From: Nocardia aurea
GTDB taxonomy: Bacteria > Actinomycetota > Actinomycetes > Mycobacteriales > Mycobacteriaceae
DNA: 64,000 nt
Assembly (NCBI RefSeq): GCF_003123685.1
Contig: NZ_QCYJ01000137.1
Coordinates: forward strand, 1 to 64,000
Reading direction: 5' to 3'
A program made the position numbers and the translations under genes. The notes under the pieces were generated by a model. That model was not told the DNA's origin. It made no database searches and was given only the letters and a program-made list of their open reading frames with translations. Below, in pieces: positions 32,886 through 39,977 of the stretch (the stretch's first letter is position 1; each line of letters opens with the position of its first letter).

Positions 32886-34248
32886 TCAGAACGGCGCATC
32901 GCGCCACCACCGGTCGAACAGTTCCTGCCCCGAGCTTCCTCCGAAGACGACCAGATTGCAGAAGGTGCGCCCCGCGTCGTGGAACTGAACCTGCAGAATC
33001 CCGCGCGGCGAGCCGGACCGGGTGATGTCGTCCTCCCATATGAACCGGCCACTGCCTGAAGGCCTCTGCCATTGCTCGTCGCCGATCGGCGGACCATCGT
33101 TGAAAGCGCTGATGGTGGCAGATCGGCGATTGGCGTTGCACTCGACGAGTAGTTTGCCCATCGGATCGCGGTTACCGTTGCAGGAGATCCAGGGCACCCC
33201 GCTCACCCGCTGATTCACATCGACCGGCCGGCTCTTCTCGTCGACCGCAAGGCACCGCATGCCCTGATATCCGCTTTCGGCCGGCGTCTCGGGCAGCAGC
33301 GATAGCCCCCGGACCATGTAGTTGTGGCCGCCCCCAGGATGTTGCGGCCGGGGCACTGGTGACCGTGGGCGAGGCGGCCGCCGATGTCCCGGTCGTGCCG
33401 CTCGACGGTGGCGTGCCCGGGGTGGTCGCCGTCTCTCCGGCGTGCCGTGTCGAAACGAGGGCGCTCGCGACACCGAGTATCGCGACGGACGCGACAATCC
33501 CCCCGGCGACGAGATACCCGATCCTCGGCCGCCGTGCGGAGCGCCCCCGCTCTTCAGGAAGTCGAACCCCATGTTGGCCCGCAGCGGCGCTGACACCGAG
33601 TGCACTCGCCGCCGCAGCCGCGAGTGCTCCGCAGCTCGGATAGCGTTGATCCGGGTCTTTCGCCATCGCCCGCGCTATCACCTCGTCGATCGCCGGCGGC
33701 AGGGCCGGATTCGCGGTCGCCGCGCGGGGCGGCGGGTCGTGAATATGTGCCCGTATCACCTCGGCGGCGTCGCGATTCGGGAAAGGTTTTGCCCCGGTCA
33801 GCATTTCGTAGAGCGTGCAGCCCAGTGCGTAGATGTCCACTCGGTAGTCGACCGCGCCACCGCCGAGTTGCTCCGGCGCGGCGTAGGCGAGAGTGGCCAG
33901 CACTGTCCCGATCTCTGTCAGAGCGGTCGTTTCGGCTGCCGCCCGCGCGATTCCGAAGTCGGTGACGTAGACCCGCTCCGGCTGCCCCGGCCGTACCTGC
34001 ACCATGAGGTTGGCCGGTTTGACGTCGCGGTGCAACAGGCCGTGCCGATGGGCTTCGTCGAGGCCGCGCGCCGCGCCGGCGACGATATGGGCCGCGCGCG
34101 CGAAAGGCAGCTCTGCCGGTCCGCGCCGGATCAGTTCGGCGGCGTCGATCCCATCCACGAGTTGCATCGCTATCCACAGCCGGTCTCGATCCACTCCCCG
34201 GTTCCTGACCACGACACGATCGCGGAAAGTATCGAAGCGGCCGGCGGA
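32886..34248 (-). pseudogene. PknB-type Ser/Thr kinase, 5'-truncated and frameshifted
   Basis: Remnant of a membrane eukaryotic-type Ser/Thr protein kinase. Present are the hinge LWIAMQLVDG, the catalytic loop LLHRDVKPANLMV, DFGIARA, APEQLGGGAVDYRVDIYALGCTLYEMLTG, a single transmembrane helix (IGYLVAGGIVASVAILGVASAL) and a Ser/Thr-rich linker. The Gly-rich loop and the ATP-binding Lys of the N-lobe are missing, so it starts mid-domain just beyond a terminator of the next gene. In the linker, a five-base C run at 33331-33335 marks a frameshift. The secreted C-terminal domain (MVRGLSLLPETPAESGYQGMRCLAVD to DRWWRDAPF) continues in another frame to 32886. Confidence 0.8.
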
Positions 34249-34255
34249 TCGGGCC

Positions 34256-34303
34256 GCCGCACGACCAGGACCGGCGGCATGCCGCCGGTCCTGGTCGTGC
34301 GGC
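34256..34303 (-). terminator. 48-bp perfect palindrome, terminator of DUF4185 gene
   Basis: Two 24-nt arms that are exact reverse complements with no spacer, 20 nt after the DUF4185 stop codon and at the point where the truncated kinase sequence begins. It is most simply an intrinsic terminator. Its position on the breakpoint of the kinase is noteworthy. Confidence 0.7.
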
Positions 34304-34322
34304 GTGGTGGTCACTCCTCCGA

Positions 34323-35504
34323 TCAGTGCTGTCGGGAACCGTCCGGTCGGACGCGGCGCACATCGTCATGGGCGCCGCCGCGGATCGTCGTCGTCGCGGG
34401 TGCCGAAGTGCGCGACTTGGCCGCGGCGAGCGGACTCACCGTCTTTCCGGTTGCCGCTCCCGATGTCGACACCGGACCGAGGGCGGCGGGAGTGGGGATT
34501 CGATACTGCATGGCGCGGTACGGATTTCCCGACACCGCCCAGGTGGATACGATCATCGCGAACGTGCCCGTCGATCCGTCGGCGTTCTCGAATTTCGAGG
34601 ACGGATGGACGTAGCAGCCGTACAGGCGCTCTTGGATGTCGTATGTCCCGGATCCCTGTTCGGCGCCTCGCACCGGATTGGTCTGCGGTGCGGTGTGCCA
34701 GTTGATGTATTCGATCGGGCCGTAACCGACGCGGACGAATGCCTGGTACGCGCCCGCGTCGAATCCGGACAGTACCCAGTGGTTCTGGATGCGCCGCAGG
34801 CAGATCTCGCCCAATCGCGTTCCAGCGGGGAGGATCTCGTCGGCATCGCCCTTTCCCCACCGCCAGGAGCCATCACGGTACTGCCAGGCGTCCCAGGAGT
34901 ACGGATCCTCGATCGCCGTGGTGGTTTCGGCGACGCGCCACATCGAGGCGTTCTTGTCGCGGGCCAGTCCGCCCGTGCCGATGATGTATATGTAACCGTC
35001 ACCTCCGCGTTCCCAGGTGACCATCGTGCGACGACCACCGGAATAGCCGGTGGACCAGCGCGGTGATCCGTCGGGTAGTTGGTGCGTGCCCAGCGCGATA
35101 TACCAGTGCTGGGCCAAATCGTCGGAGTACCACATTTCGCAACGGATCTCGTTGCCGAGGCCGTTGGCCACCATGACCCAGAGATAGATGCGGTCGCCCA
35201 CACTGATCGCGTCGGTCGGCAGGATCGTGGTGAACTCGCCGTTGTTGTGTGGGTAGCTCCAGAGCTGTTTGCCGTTGCCGGGCGAGGACACGAACCCGAT
35301 CGGCATTCCGACCGGGGTGTCGTTCGCGATGGTGAGGACCGGCGAGCGCCAATCCGGTCCGCTGCCCACCGCCGGAATGGTCCCGTCGAAGGTGTCCCCC
35401 CACAGGTAGCCGATCCGGCCGTCGGGCATCCGGAACGGGATAGCGAGGTCGCTGCCACCGATCCGGCCGATTGTCGAGGGATTCAGATTCTTGATTTTGG
35501 GCAT
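34323..35504 (-). CDS. DUF4185 domain protein
   Basis: A 393-residue protein matching DUF4185, a five-bladed-propeller-like family found in mycolata and their phages, resembling glycoside-hydrolase-like beta-propellers. Typical phrases are IGRIGGSDLAIPFRMPDGRIGYLWGDTFDG, SPVLTIANDTPVGMPIGFVSSPGNGKQLW, ERGGDGYIYIIGTGGL, MWRV and NHWVLSGFDAGAYQAFVRVGYGPIEYINW. There is no signal peptide at the chosen ATG (35504, behind AAAGGGG), and a low-complexity Ala/Thr tail. Function unknown. A sugar-related or adhesion role is inferred from fold only. It carries its own strong terminator and stands next to a kinase remnant. Confidence 0.8.
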   Translation of the reverse strand: MPKIKNLNPSTIGRIGGSDLAIPFRMPDGRIGYLWGDTFDGTIPAVGSGPDWRSPVLTIANDTPVGMPIGFVSSPGNGKQLWSYPHNNGEFTTILPTDAISVGDRIYLWVMVANGLGNEIRCEMWYSDDLAQHWYIALGTHQLPDGSPRWSTGYSGGRRTMVTWERGGDGYIYIIGTGGLARDKNASMWRVAETTTAIEDPYSWDAWQYRDGSWRWGKGDADEILPAGTRLGEICLRRIQNHWVLSGFDAGAYQAFVRVGYGPIEYINWHTAPQTNPVRGAEQGSGTYDIQERLYGCYVHPSSKFENADGSTGTFAMIVSTWAVSGNPYRAMQYRIPTPAALGPVSTSGAATGKTVSPLAAAKSRTSAPATTTIRGGAHDDVRRVRPDGSRQH

Positions 35505-36296
35505 GGTTCGGCCCCTTTCATATCCACGATCGAATCGCTCGGATTCGCGGTGAACCCGAGCACTGAAAATTCGGTAATTCGATTTCGCGCCGCTACAGAC
35601 CCGTGCCCTCACCGACCGTTCCGTCGTGCCGATAAGAGTGCACCGCGTAAAAATAGGCGGCCGACGTGACGGTTCATTCGCGCGACGACAATGCGATTTC
35701 GCCGATCACCGCCGAAGGTCTCGGCGCGCAGAATCAGCGATGGAAGTGAGAATCCCCATCATTCGCCGGCAGGCTGGATGCGTTTGCGGCTTCGTAGGTC
35801 ATATTCCCACCCTCCGACACGCGAGGGTCACGAAAGTGGTTCCCCTGCAACCGATGTACCGACGATGAGCTCCCCCGAGGCCACCGAACACCTCTCCACC
35901 CGCATTTCGAATACATGCCTTGTCCAGGCATATCGCCCCCCTGAAAGTATTGTGTTTCGTCCATCCGTTGGGCCCCGACGCCGAAGGATCTCGACCTCCC
36001 CCACCCCGCGTATCTTTCCGCACAACCGAAGCGTTACAGCGATATTCGAATATCGAGAAACCGCATGAACCGATGGCTCGTCAGCACACCGGCGCATTAT
36101 GAACGAATCCAGAGGGTGTCGAAAGCCCATAATTCTCTGGGGTCGTCCGGCTACCGCTTCGATCGCGGCAGCACCGATGTTTTCGAGCATATGCGCCATC
36201 TGAGTCGTTCCGGCGAACAGCTGCTCTCGCCGCGGGTGTTGCGACCTTCGCCGACGCCGACCCGGCACCGGACGCGCCGCGGAGGCGGGTGAGTGC
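35505..36296. other. Gene-free region, relatively AT-rich
   Basis: About 790 bases between the DUF4185 gene and an ArsR-like regulator. Several short frames exist but none has a ribosome binding site with a plausible protein. Base composition is lower in GC than the flanks, especially 35700-36080, which could mean old insertion or decay. I see no repeat, RNA or mobile-element signature. Confidence 0.4.
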
Positions 36297-36824
36297 TCAG
36301 TCCGGTTCTGCGCCGGGAAACAGAATCGGGCTGACCAGGTATGGCTTGCGGCCCCGGCCTGGAGTATTCGCGGCCAGGGGCGCGACGACGGCACGGAAGC
36401 CCGAGAGCATCGCCTCGAGTTCTTCCGGGCTGAGCCACACCGTGCTCTGTCGGTATCCGACCGCGTCGGCGGCGGGGTCGGCGGCAGGACGGTCGAGGTA
36501 GGCGTTGAACTCGGCGATCAGGACAGCCATGGCGGTCGCGAATCCCTGACGGTGCTCATCGATGGTCATCGCGTCGTCCGGGCCGATGGTCGGGCGGTCG
36601 GGGCACAGCCGATAGGAGCGCTCCACGGCGCCGCGCACTCGGCGCTCGTCGCCGATTTCGAGCATTCGCCCGTCCACGAGCAGCCCCAGGTGTCTGTAGA
36701 CGCTGGTGCGGGGCACGTCGGGCATGCGGTCGCACAACTGGCCCGCGGTCCGTGACCGTCCTCCGGACAGTGCGTGGATGATGCGCAGCCGCACGGGGTG
36801 CAGGAGCAACTCGGTCGGCGTCAT
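36297..36824 (-). CDS. ArsR-like winged-helix regulator
   Basis: A 175-residue helix-turn-helix regulator of the ArsR/PadR-like group. Residues 1-65 form the winged helix: MTPTELLLHPVRLRIIHAL, RTAGQLCDRMPDVPRTSVYRHLGLLVDGRMLEIGDERRVRGAVERSY (36612-36749), with recognition helix PRTSVYRHLGLL. The C-terminal ~100 residues (helical, MTIDEHRQGFATAMAVLIAEFNAYLDR and WLSPEELEAMLSGFRAVV) form a sensor or dimer domain seen in similar Nocardia regulators. No metal-binding cysteine pair is visible, so metal sensing is unlikely. Divergent from an alpha/beta hydrolase across a 59-bp palindromic region. Confidence 0.82.
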   Translation of the reverse strand: MTPTELLLHPVRLRIIHALSGGRSRTAGQLCDRMPDVPRTSVYRHLGLLVDGRMLEIGDERRVRGAVERSYRLCPDRPTIGPDDAMTIDEHRQGFATAMAVLIAEFNAYLDRPAADPAADAVGYRQSTVWLSPEELEAMLSGFRAVVAPLAANTPGRGRKPYLVSPILFPGAEPD

Positions 36825-36844
36825 ATCCTCACTATCCCACTTCC

Positions 36845-36866
36845 GGTATTATTACCAAAATTGGTA
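36845..36866. promoter_or_regulatory. Nested palindromes between ArsR-like regulator and hydrolase
   Basis: GGTA-TTAT-TACC (36845-36856) runs straight into TACCAA-AA-TTGGTA (36853-36866), sharing the middle TACC. Three TACC/GGTA half-sites lie in the 59-bp divergent spacer. Likely operator for the adjacent regulator. Confidence 0.65.
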
Positions 36867-36883
36867 TCGCTCGGAGGTGGGCA

Positions 36884-37726
36884 GTGGTTCGAGAAACGCC
36901 TGGACGTCGAATATCGGTGCGCGGCACGGATCTACATGTCGAAGAGTCGGGATCGGGGGCGACCTCGGTGGTCTTCGAGTCGGGCGCGGGAGCCGGACGG
37001 ACACTCTGGGATCCGGTGGTTCCGCTGCTGGGAGATGTCGCGCGCACCGTCACCTACGACCGCGCGGGGCGCGGTCGTAGCGCCCGGCCCGAACGGCCGC
37101 AGAGCATCGAGGACATGGCGATCACATTGGTCGCATTGGTCGAGACGCTCGCGCCGCGGCGAGTGGTTCTGGTCGGCCACAGCATGGGCGGCCTGATCAT
37201 TCGTCGCGCCGCCGAAAAGCTCTCCCCGCCGCCGGCAGGTCTGATACTCGTCGACCCGACGCCGGAAGCCGCTCCGATCTATGACGATTGGACCAAGACC
37301 GCCACGAAGACCAACCGCATCCTCGCGGTGCAGCAGCGACTCGCGCTCTGCCCACCACTGATGCGGGCGCTGACCCGCTCACACGGACGCCTGTTCCCCA
37401 CCGATACCTACACCACCATGCTGGCCGAGGACTTCACTCCCGCGGGCATCGCCCGAACTCGATACGAGATCGCCGCCGTCGCCACGGCGATCGACGAATT
37501 CCGCCGTCACCCACCACATCTGCCGAACTCCCCCGTCACCGTGCTCTCCGCCAACAGGGCCGCGCGCCACCAAGCCCGCAACCTCGGCGTCATCCGGGAA
37601 TACCACCGCCACTACGCCGAGCAGATCGGGGCGAGACTCGAGGAATGCGATTCCGAGCACATCGTGCCCGCCGAACAGCCCGCCCAGGTCGCCGCGGCCA
37701 TTCGTCGACTGGTGAACACCGCGTAG
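36884..37726 (+). CDS. Alpha/beta hydrolase (divergent from ArsR-like regulator)
   Basis: A 280-residue alpha/beta-hydrolase fold enzyme. Oxyanion strand VVFESGAGAGRTLWDPVVPLL; TYDRAGRGRSARP; nucleophile elbow VGHSMGG with Ser100; LILVDPTPEAAP; probable catalytic His in DSEHIVPAEQPAQV near residue 262. The cap is long and helical, resembling esterase- or epoxide-hydrolase-like members. The start is the GTG at 36884 with GGAGG upstream. Regulation by the divergent ArsR-like protein through the nested palindromes is likely; substrate unknown. Confidence 0.86.
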   Translation: MVRETPGRRISVRGTDLHVEESGSGATSVVFESGAGAGRTLWDPVVPLLGDVARTVTYDRAGRGRSARPERPQSIEDMAITLVALVETLAPRRVVLVGHSMGGLIIRRAAEKLSPPPAGLILVDPTPEAAPIYDDWTKTATKTNRILAVQQRLALCPPLMRALTRSHGRLFPTDTYTTMLAEDFTPAGIARTRYEIAAVATAIDEFRRHPPHLPNSPVTVLSANRAARHQARNLGVIREYHRHYAEQIGARLEECDSEHIVPAEQPAQVAAAIRRLVNTA

Positions 37727-37840
37727 CAGGATTTCGTGCCCGACAAGTCCACCCGACCAGGGTGGATGTTTCGCCTGTCGCGGGTGGGGCCTGTATGCAC
37801 TTCTGGCCGCGGACTCGTTCGGCAAGTTACCTGTTCGCGA

Positions 37841-38392
37841 CTAGCGCGCGAGGCCATCGCGGACGATGGCAAGCAACCGGGCGGCCTGTGGATCGTCGGC
37901 CGCAGCGCGTCCGATTCCGTTGGCCGAGGCAAGCAGGTCGGCCACATCGAGGTCGGCCTTGATCGCACCCGCCTCCTGCGCCCGGCGCAGCAGATCGGCC
38001 GCGGCGGTGTGCATCGTCTCGTGCCATTCCCGGTACAACGCGGACCGCCGCCCGGCCTCGTCATCCGGTATAGCCAGGGGTAGCCGGCCCGTGGCGGAGA
38101 CATGTGCGATGAACGCGCGCAGCCAGGTGAACAACGCGTCGGCAGGCGAGGGATCCTCGAGCAAGGTCCGGCCCAACTCCCCCAACGCGGTGACCTCCTC
38201 AGCGTAGACAGCGATCACCATGTCGCGGCGAGTAGGGAAATGGCGGTACATCGTCGCATTCCCGACCCCGGCGCGGCGGGCGATCTCATCCAGAGGGGCG
38301 GTCACGCCGAGTTCGTCGAATACTTCTCTCGCGGCCGACAGCACCAGCTCGTAGTTGCGGCGCGCATCAGCGCGACGTGGTCGGTCGGCCAT
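37841..38392 (-). CDS. TetR regulator (divergent from SnoaL-like gene)
   Basis: A 183-residue TetR family protein with HTH ~residues 10-58: RRNYELVLSAAREVFDELGVTAPLDEIARRAGVGNATMYRHFPTRRDMVI (positions 38216-38359), recognition helix VGNATMYRHF. The C-terminal part (LRRAQEAGAIKADLDVADLLASANGIGRA) is of the SbtR/TetR_C type common in actinobacteria. It is divergent from a SnoaL-like gene, and two mirrored copies of an 18-bp site lie between them. Confidence 0.88.
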   Translation of the reverse strand: MADRPRRADARRNYELVLSAAREVFDELGVTAPLDEIARRAGVGNATMYRHFPTRRDMVIAVYAEEVTALGELGRTLLEDPSPADALFTWLRAFIAHVSATGRLPLAIPDDEAGRRSALYREWHETMHTAAADLLRRAQEAGAIKADLDVADLLASANGIGRAAADDPQAARLLAIVRDGLAR

Positions 38393-38408
38393 CCTTCTCC
38401 TTGCTAAG

Positions 38409-38457
38409 TGGGGTTCTCCCCGGTTAGCCTGACGACCACTGAACGGGGAGTTCCCCG
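38409..38457. promoter_or_regulatory. Twin mirrored TetR operators
   Basis: Site 1 at 38409-38426 (TGGGGTTCTCCCCGGTTA) and site 2 at 38440-38457 are inverted near-copies of each other: on the opposite strand site 2 reads CGGGGAACTCCCCGTTCA. Each is itself a GGGG/CCCC palindrome. They fill the divergent spacer, each close to one gene. Confidence 0.65.
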
Positions 38458-38477
38458 ATTATGAGGGAGGTCGTCGA

Positions 38478-38888
38478 ATGCTGGACATCACCGCAGCGGA
38501 TCGAATCGCGATACACGAGACGATCGCACTGCACGGCCATGTGGCCGACGACCGCGACTGGGATCGGTGGGACGATCTGTACACCGACGACCTGGTGCTG
38601 GACCTGGAAGACTTCGGCCTCGGCACGATCTACGGCATCGCGGCACTGCGGAAGATGGCCCGCGACAACCAGGATGACCCGTCCCAGCCACTGGGACATC
38701 ACGTCACCAACATCGTTCTGGTCGCCCAGGATGGCGACCGGGTGCGAGCGCGCTCCAAGGGGCTGGCGGTCAATGCGGACGGGTCGAGCGGAACTGTCGT
38801 CTACGAAGACACGCTTCGTCAGACACCGCAAGGTTGGCGCATCTGCCACCGGAGGATCCTCGCGCGGCGCGCACCCGTGCGTCCCTGA
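38478..38888 (+). CDS. SnoaL-like/NTF2-fold protein
   Basis: A 136-residue protein of the NTF2-like superfamily (SnoaL_4 type). Typical features are the long N-terminal helix with ITAADRIAIHETIALHGHVADDRDWDRWDDLYTDDLVLDL (positions 38484-38603), the HHVTNIVLVAQDGDRVRARSKGLAV strands and the final WRICHRRILARR strand. Family members are cyclases, isomerases, dehydratases or hydroxylation partners of ring substrates. The ATG at 38478 follows GGGAGG. The divergent TetR gene and twin operators suggest substrate-induced expression. The exact reaction cannot be stated. Confidence 0.83.
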   Translation: MLDITAADRIAIHETIALHGHVADDRDWDRWDDLYTDDLVLDLEDFGLGTIYGIAALRKMARDNQDDPSQPLGHHVTNIVLVAQDGDRVRARSKGLAVNADGSSGTVVYEDTLRQTPQGWRICHRRILARRAPVRP

Positions 38889-38966
38889 TCGATTACTCAC
38901 GCCAAATACGCTGATTTCCATCACGGACCGGGACGGCAACACACTTTCCTCGGATCCGAACCGGAC

Positions 38967-38999
38967 GGACATGCCCACCGCCAACCGGTGGGCATGTCC
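38967..38999. terminator. Bidirectional terminator
   Basis: Perfect 14-bp stem GGACATGCCCACCG / CGGTGGGCATGTCC with a CCAAC loop between convergent genes ending at 38888 and 39019. Confidence 0.8.
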
Positions 39000-39018
39000 G
39001 GTGTGGTCTCGGGTCGTG

Positions 39019-39483
39019 TTACGTCGTGGCGGTCCACCCATTGTCGCCGCTCCACCATTCGGCGGTCCGGCTGGAGTGGTCCTGCTCGACTGTATGACCG
39101 CGCAGGTATCCGTCGAAGTAGCGGTCGCCCTGATAGATACCGGTCTTCTGGTCGTCCCAGTGGATGACGAACGACAGGGAACCGTTGCGGATCACCCCGT
39201 CACGCAAGTCCCCCTCGAGGGTGGCCGTGTGCACGGCACCTTCGAACAAGATCGCCGTATCGCCCTGGATGTGGCGGGTTTCGGAGGTGTCGACGTGGAC
39301 GTGGAAGCCCAGGGGACTGTCGTTGGTTCCCGACGGTCGTTGATAGATGTCGAAGTCCTCCCGTAGCTCGATCGTGCCTCGCGGCAGGGCATTCGCGGTG
39401 ACGGTCGAGGTGAAGGTTATTGCCGCGCTGCCGGCGAGGATGATCGTCCCGGACAGAAACGCGCGACTGATACGTCCGAACAC
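39019..39483 (-). CDS. Secreted beta-rich protein
   Basis: A 154-residue exported protein of unknown function. The signal peptide is residues 1-33 (basic MFGRISRAF, core LSGTIILAGSAAITFTSTVTANA, cleavage after ANA). The mature ~120 residues are predicted beta-rich with many aromatic and charged residues (FDIYQRPSGTNDSPLGFHVHVD, GSLSFVIHWDDQKTGIYQGDRYFDGYLRG) and end in WWSGDNGWTATT. The pattern resembles small secreted immune-inhibitor or allene-oxide-cyclase-like barrels, but I cannot assign a family. No cysteine is present. Confidence 0.7.
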   Translation of the reverse strand: MFGRISRAFLSGTIILAGSAAITFTSTVTANALPRGTIELREDFDIYQRPSGTNDSPLGFHVHVDTSETRHIQGDTAILFEGAVHTATLEGDLRDGVIRNGSLSFVIHWDDQKTGIYQGDRYFDGYLRGHTVEQDHSSRTAEWWSGDNGWTATT

Positions 39484-39611
39484 AGAATTTTCCGATCTGC
39501 TTCGTTCGCCCGGCCGAGCACCGGCCGGGCTGGGGTATGACGCCGATGAGCGTGGCGGCGAAGCTCAGAGGCAGAACTCGACCGCGTCGGCGATGTTGTC
39601 CGCTTCCGGTG

Positions 39612-39863
39612 TCAGGTTGCCGAGGTCAAGCGGTCACCGACACCGCCGTTGCCGATATCGTGCAGGACACAGCTCGGATCGAACTGGAAGATCATGGCGC
39701 CCTTGCCGTCGCGCCCGTCCCACCCGCACAACTGTCCGCCCGGGCAGTCGTAACTCGGTGACGCCGAGGCCGGAGCGGTCGAGACGCTCGCGCCGAGCCC
39801 GACGCAGGTGAGCGCGGCGGCTACCACGGATGTCAGCCGGCGCGGCATGGATGACTGGTTCAT
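39612..39863 (-). CDS. Secreted I36-type inhibitor-like protein, probably frameshifted
   Basis: An 83-residue exported protein: signal peptide 1-35 (MNQSSMPRRLTSVVAAALTCVGLG..APASA), then a mature start like peptidase-inhibitor family I36/gamma-crystallin-like proteins (YDCPGGQLCGWDGRDGKGAMIFQFDPSCVLHDIG). The family is usually longer and ends in a cysteine-bearing segment. Such a segment, TPEADNIADAVEFCL, is encoded right behind the stop but in a different frame, reaching a stop at 39565. A one-base indel near 39620-39630 therefore probably cut the protein. Function by family: secreted protease inhibitor; activity here is doubtful. Confidence 0.65.
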   Translation of the reverse strand: MNQSSMPRRLTSVVAAALTCVGLGASVSTAPASASPSYDCPGGQLCGWDGRDGKGAMIFQFDPSCVLHDIGNGGVGDRLTSAT

Positions 39864-39977
39864 TGTTCGTCCCCTCGAAATCGGTGGTGGCGATGTGTGC
39901 GCGCTTCGCCGAGTCCGATCGTGTCCGAATCGCGCGGTCGGGGAATCCGTAGTGGTACCGAGGGCGGGTACGGATGT

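Noticed and set aside
34256..34303. 48-bp palindrome as a transposon end or origin
   Set aside because: There is a single copy, no transposase and no direct repeats; its position 20 nt behind a stop codon fits a terminator.
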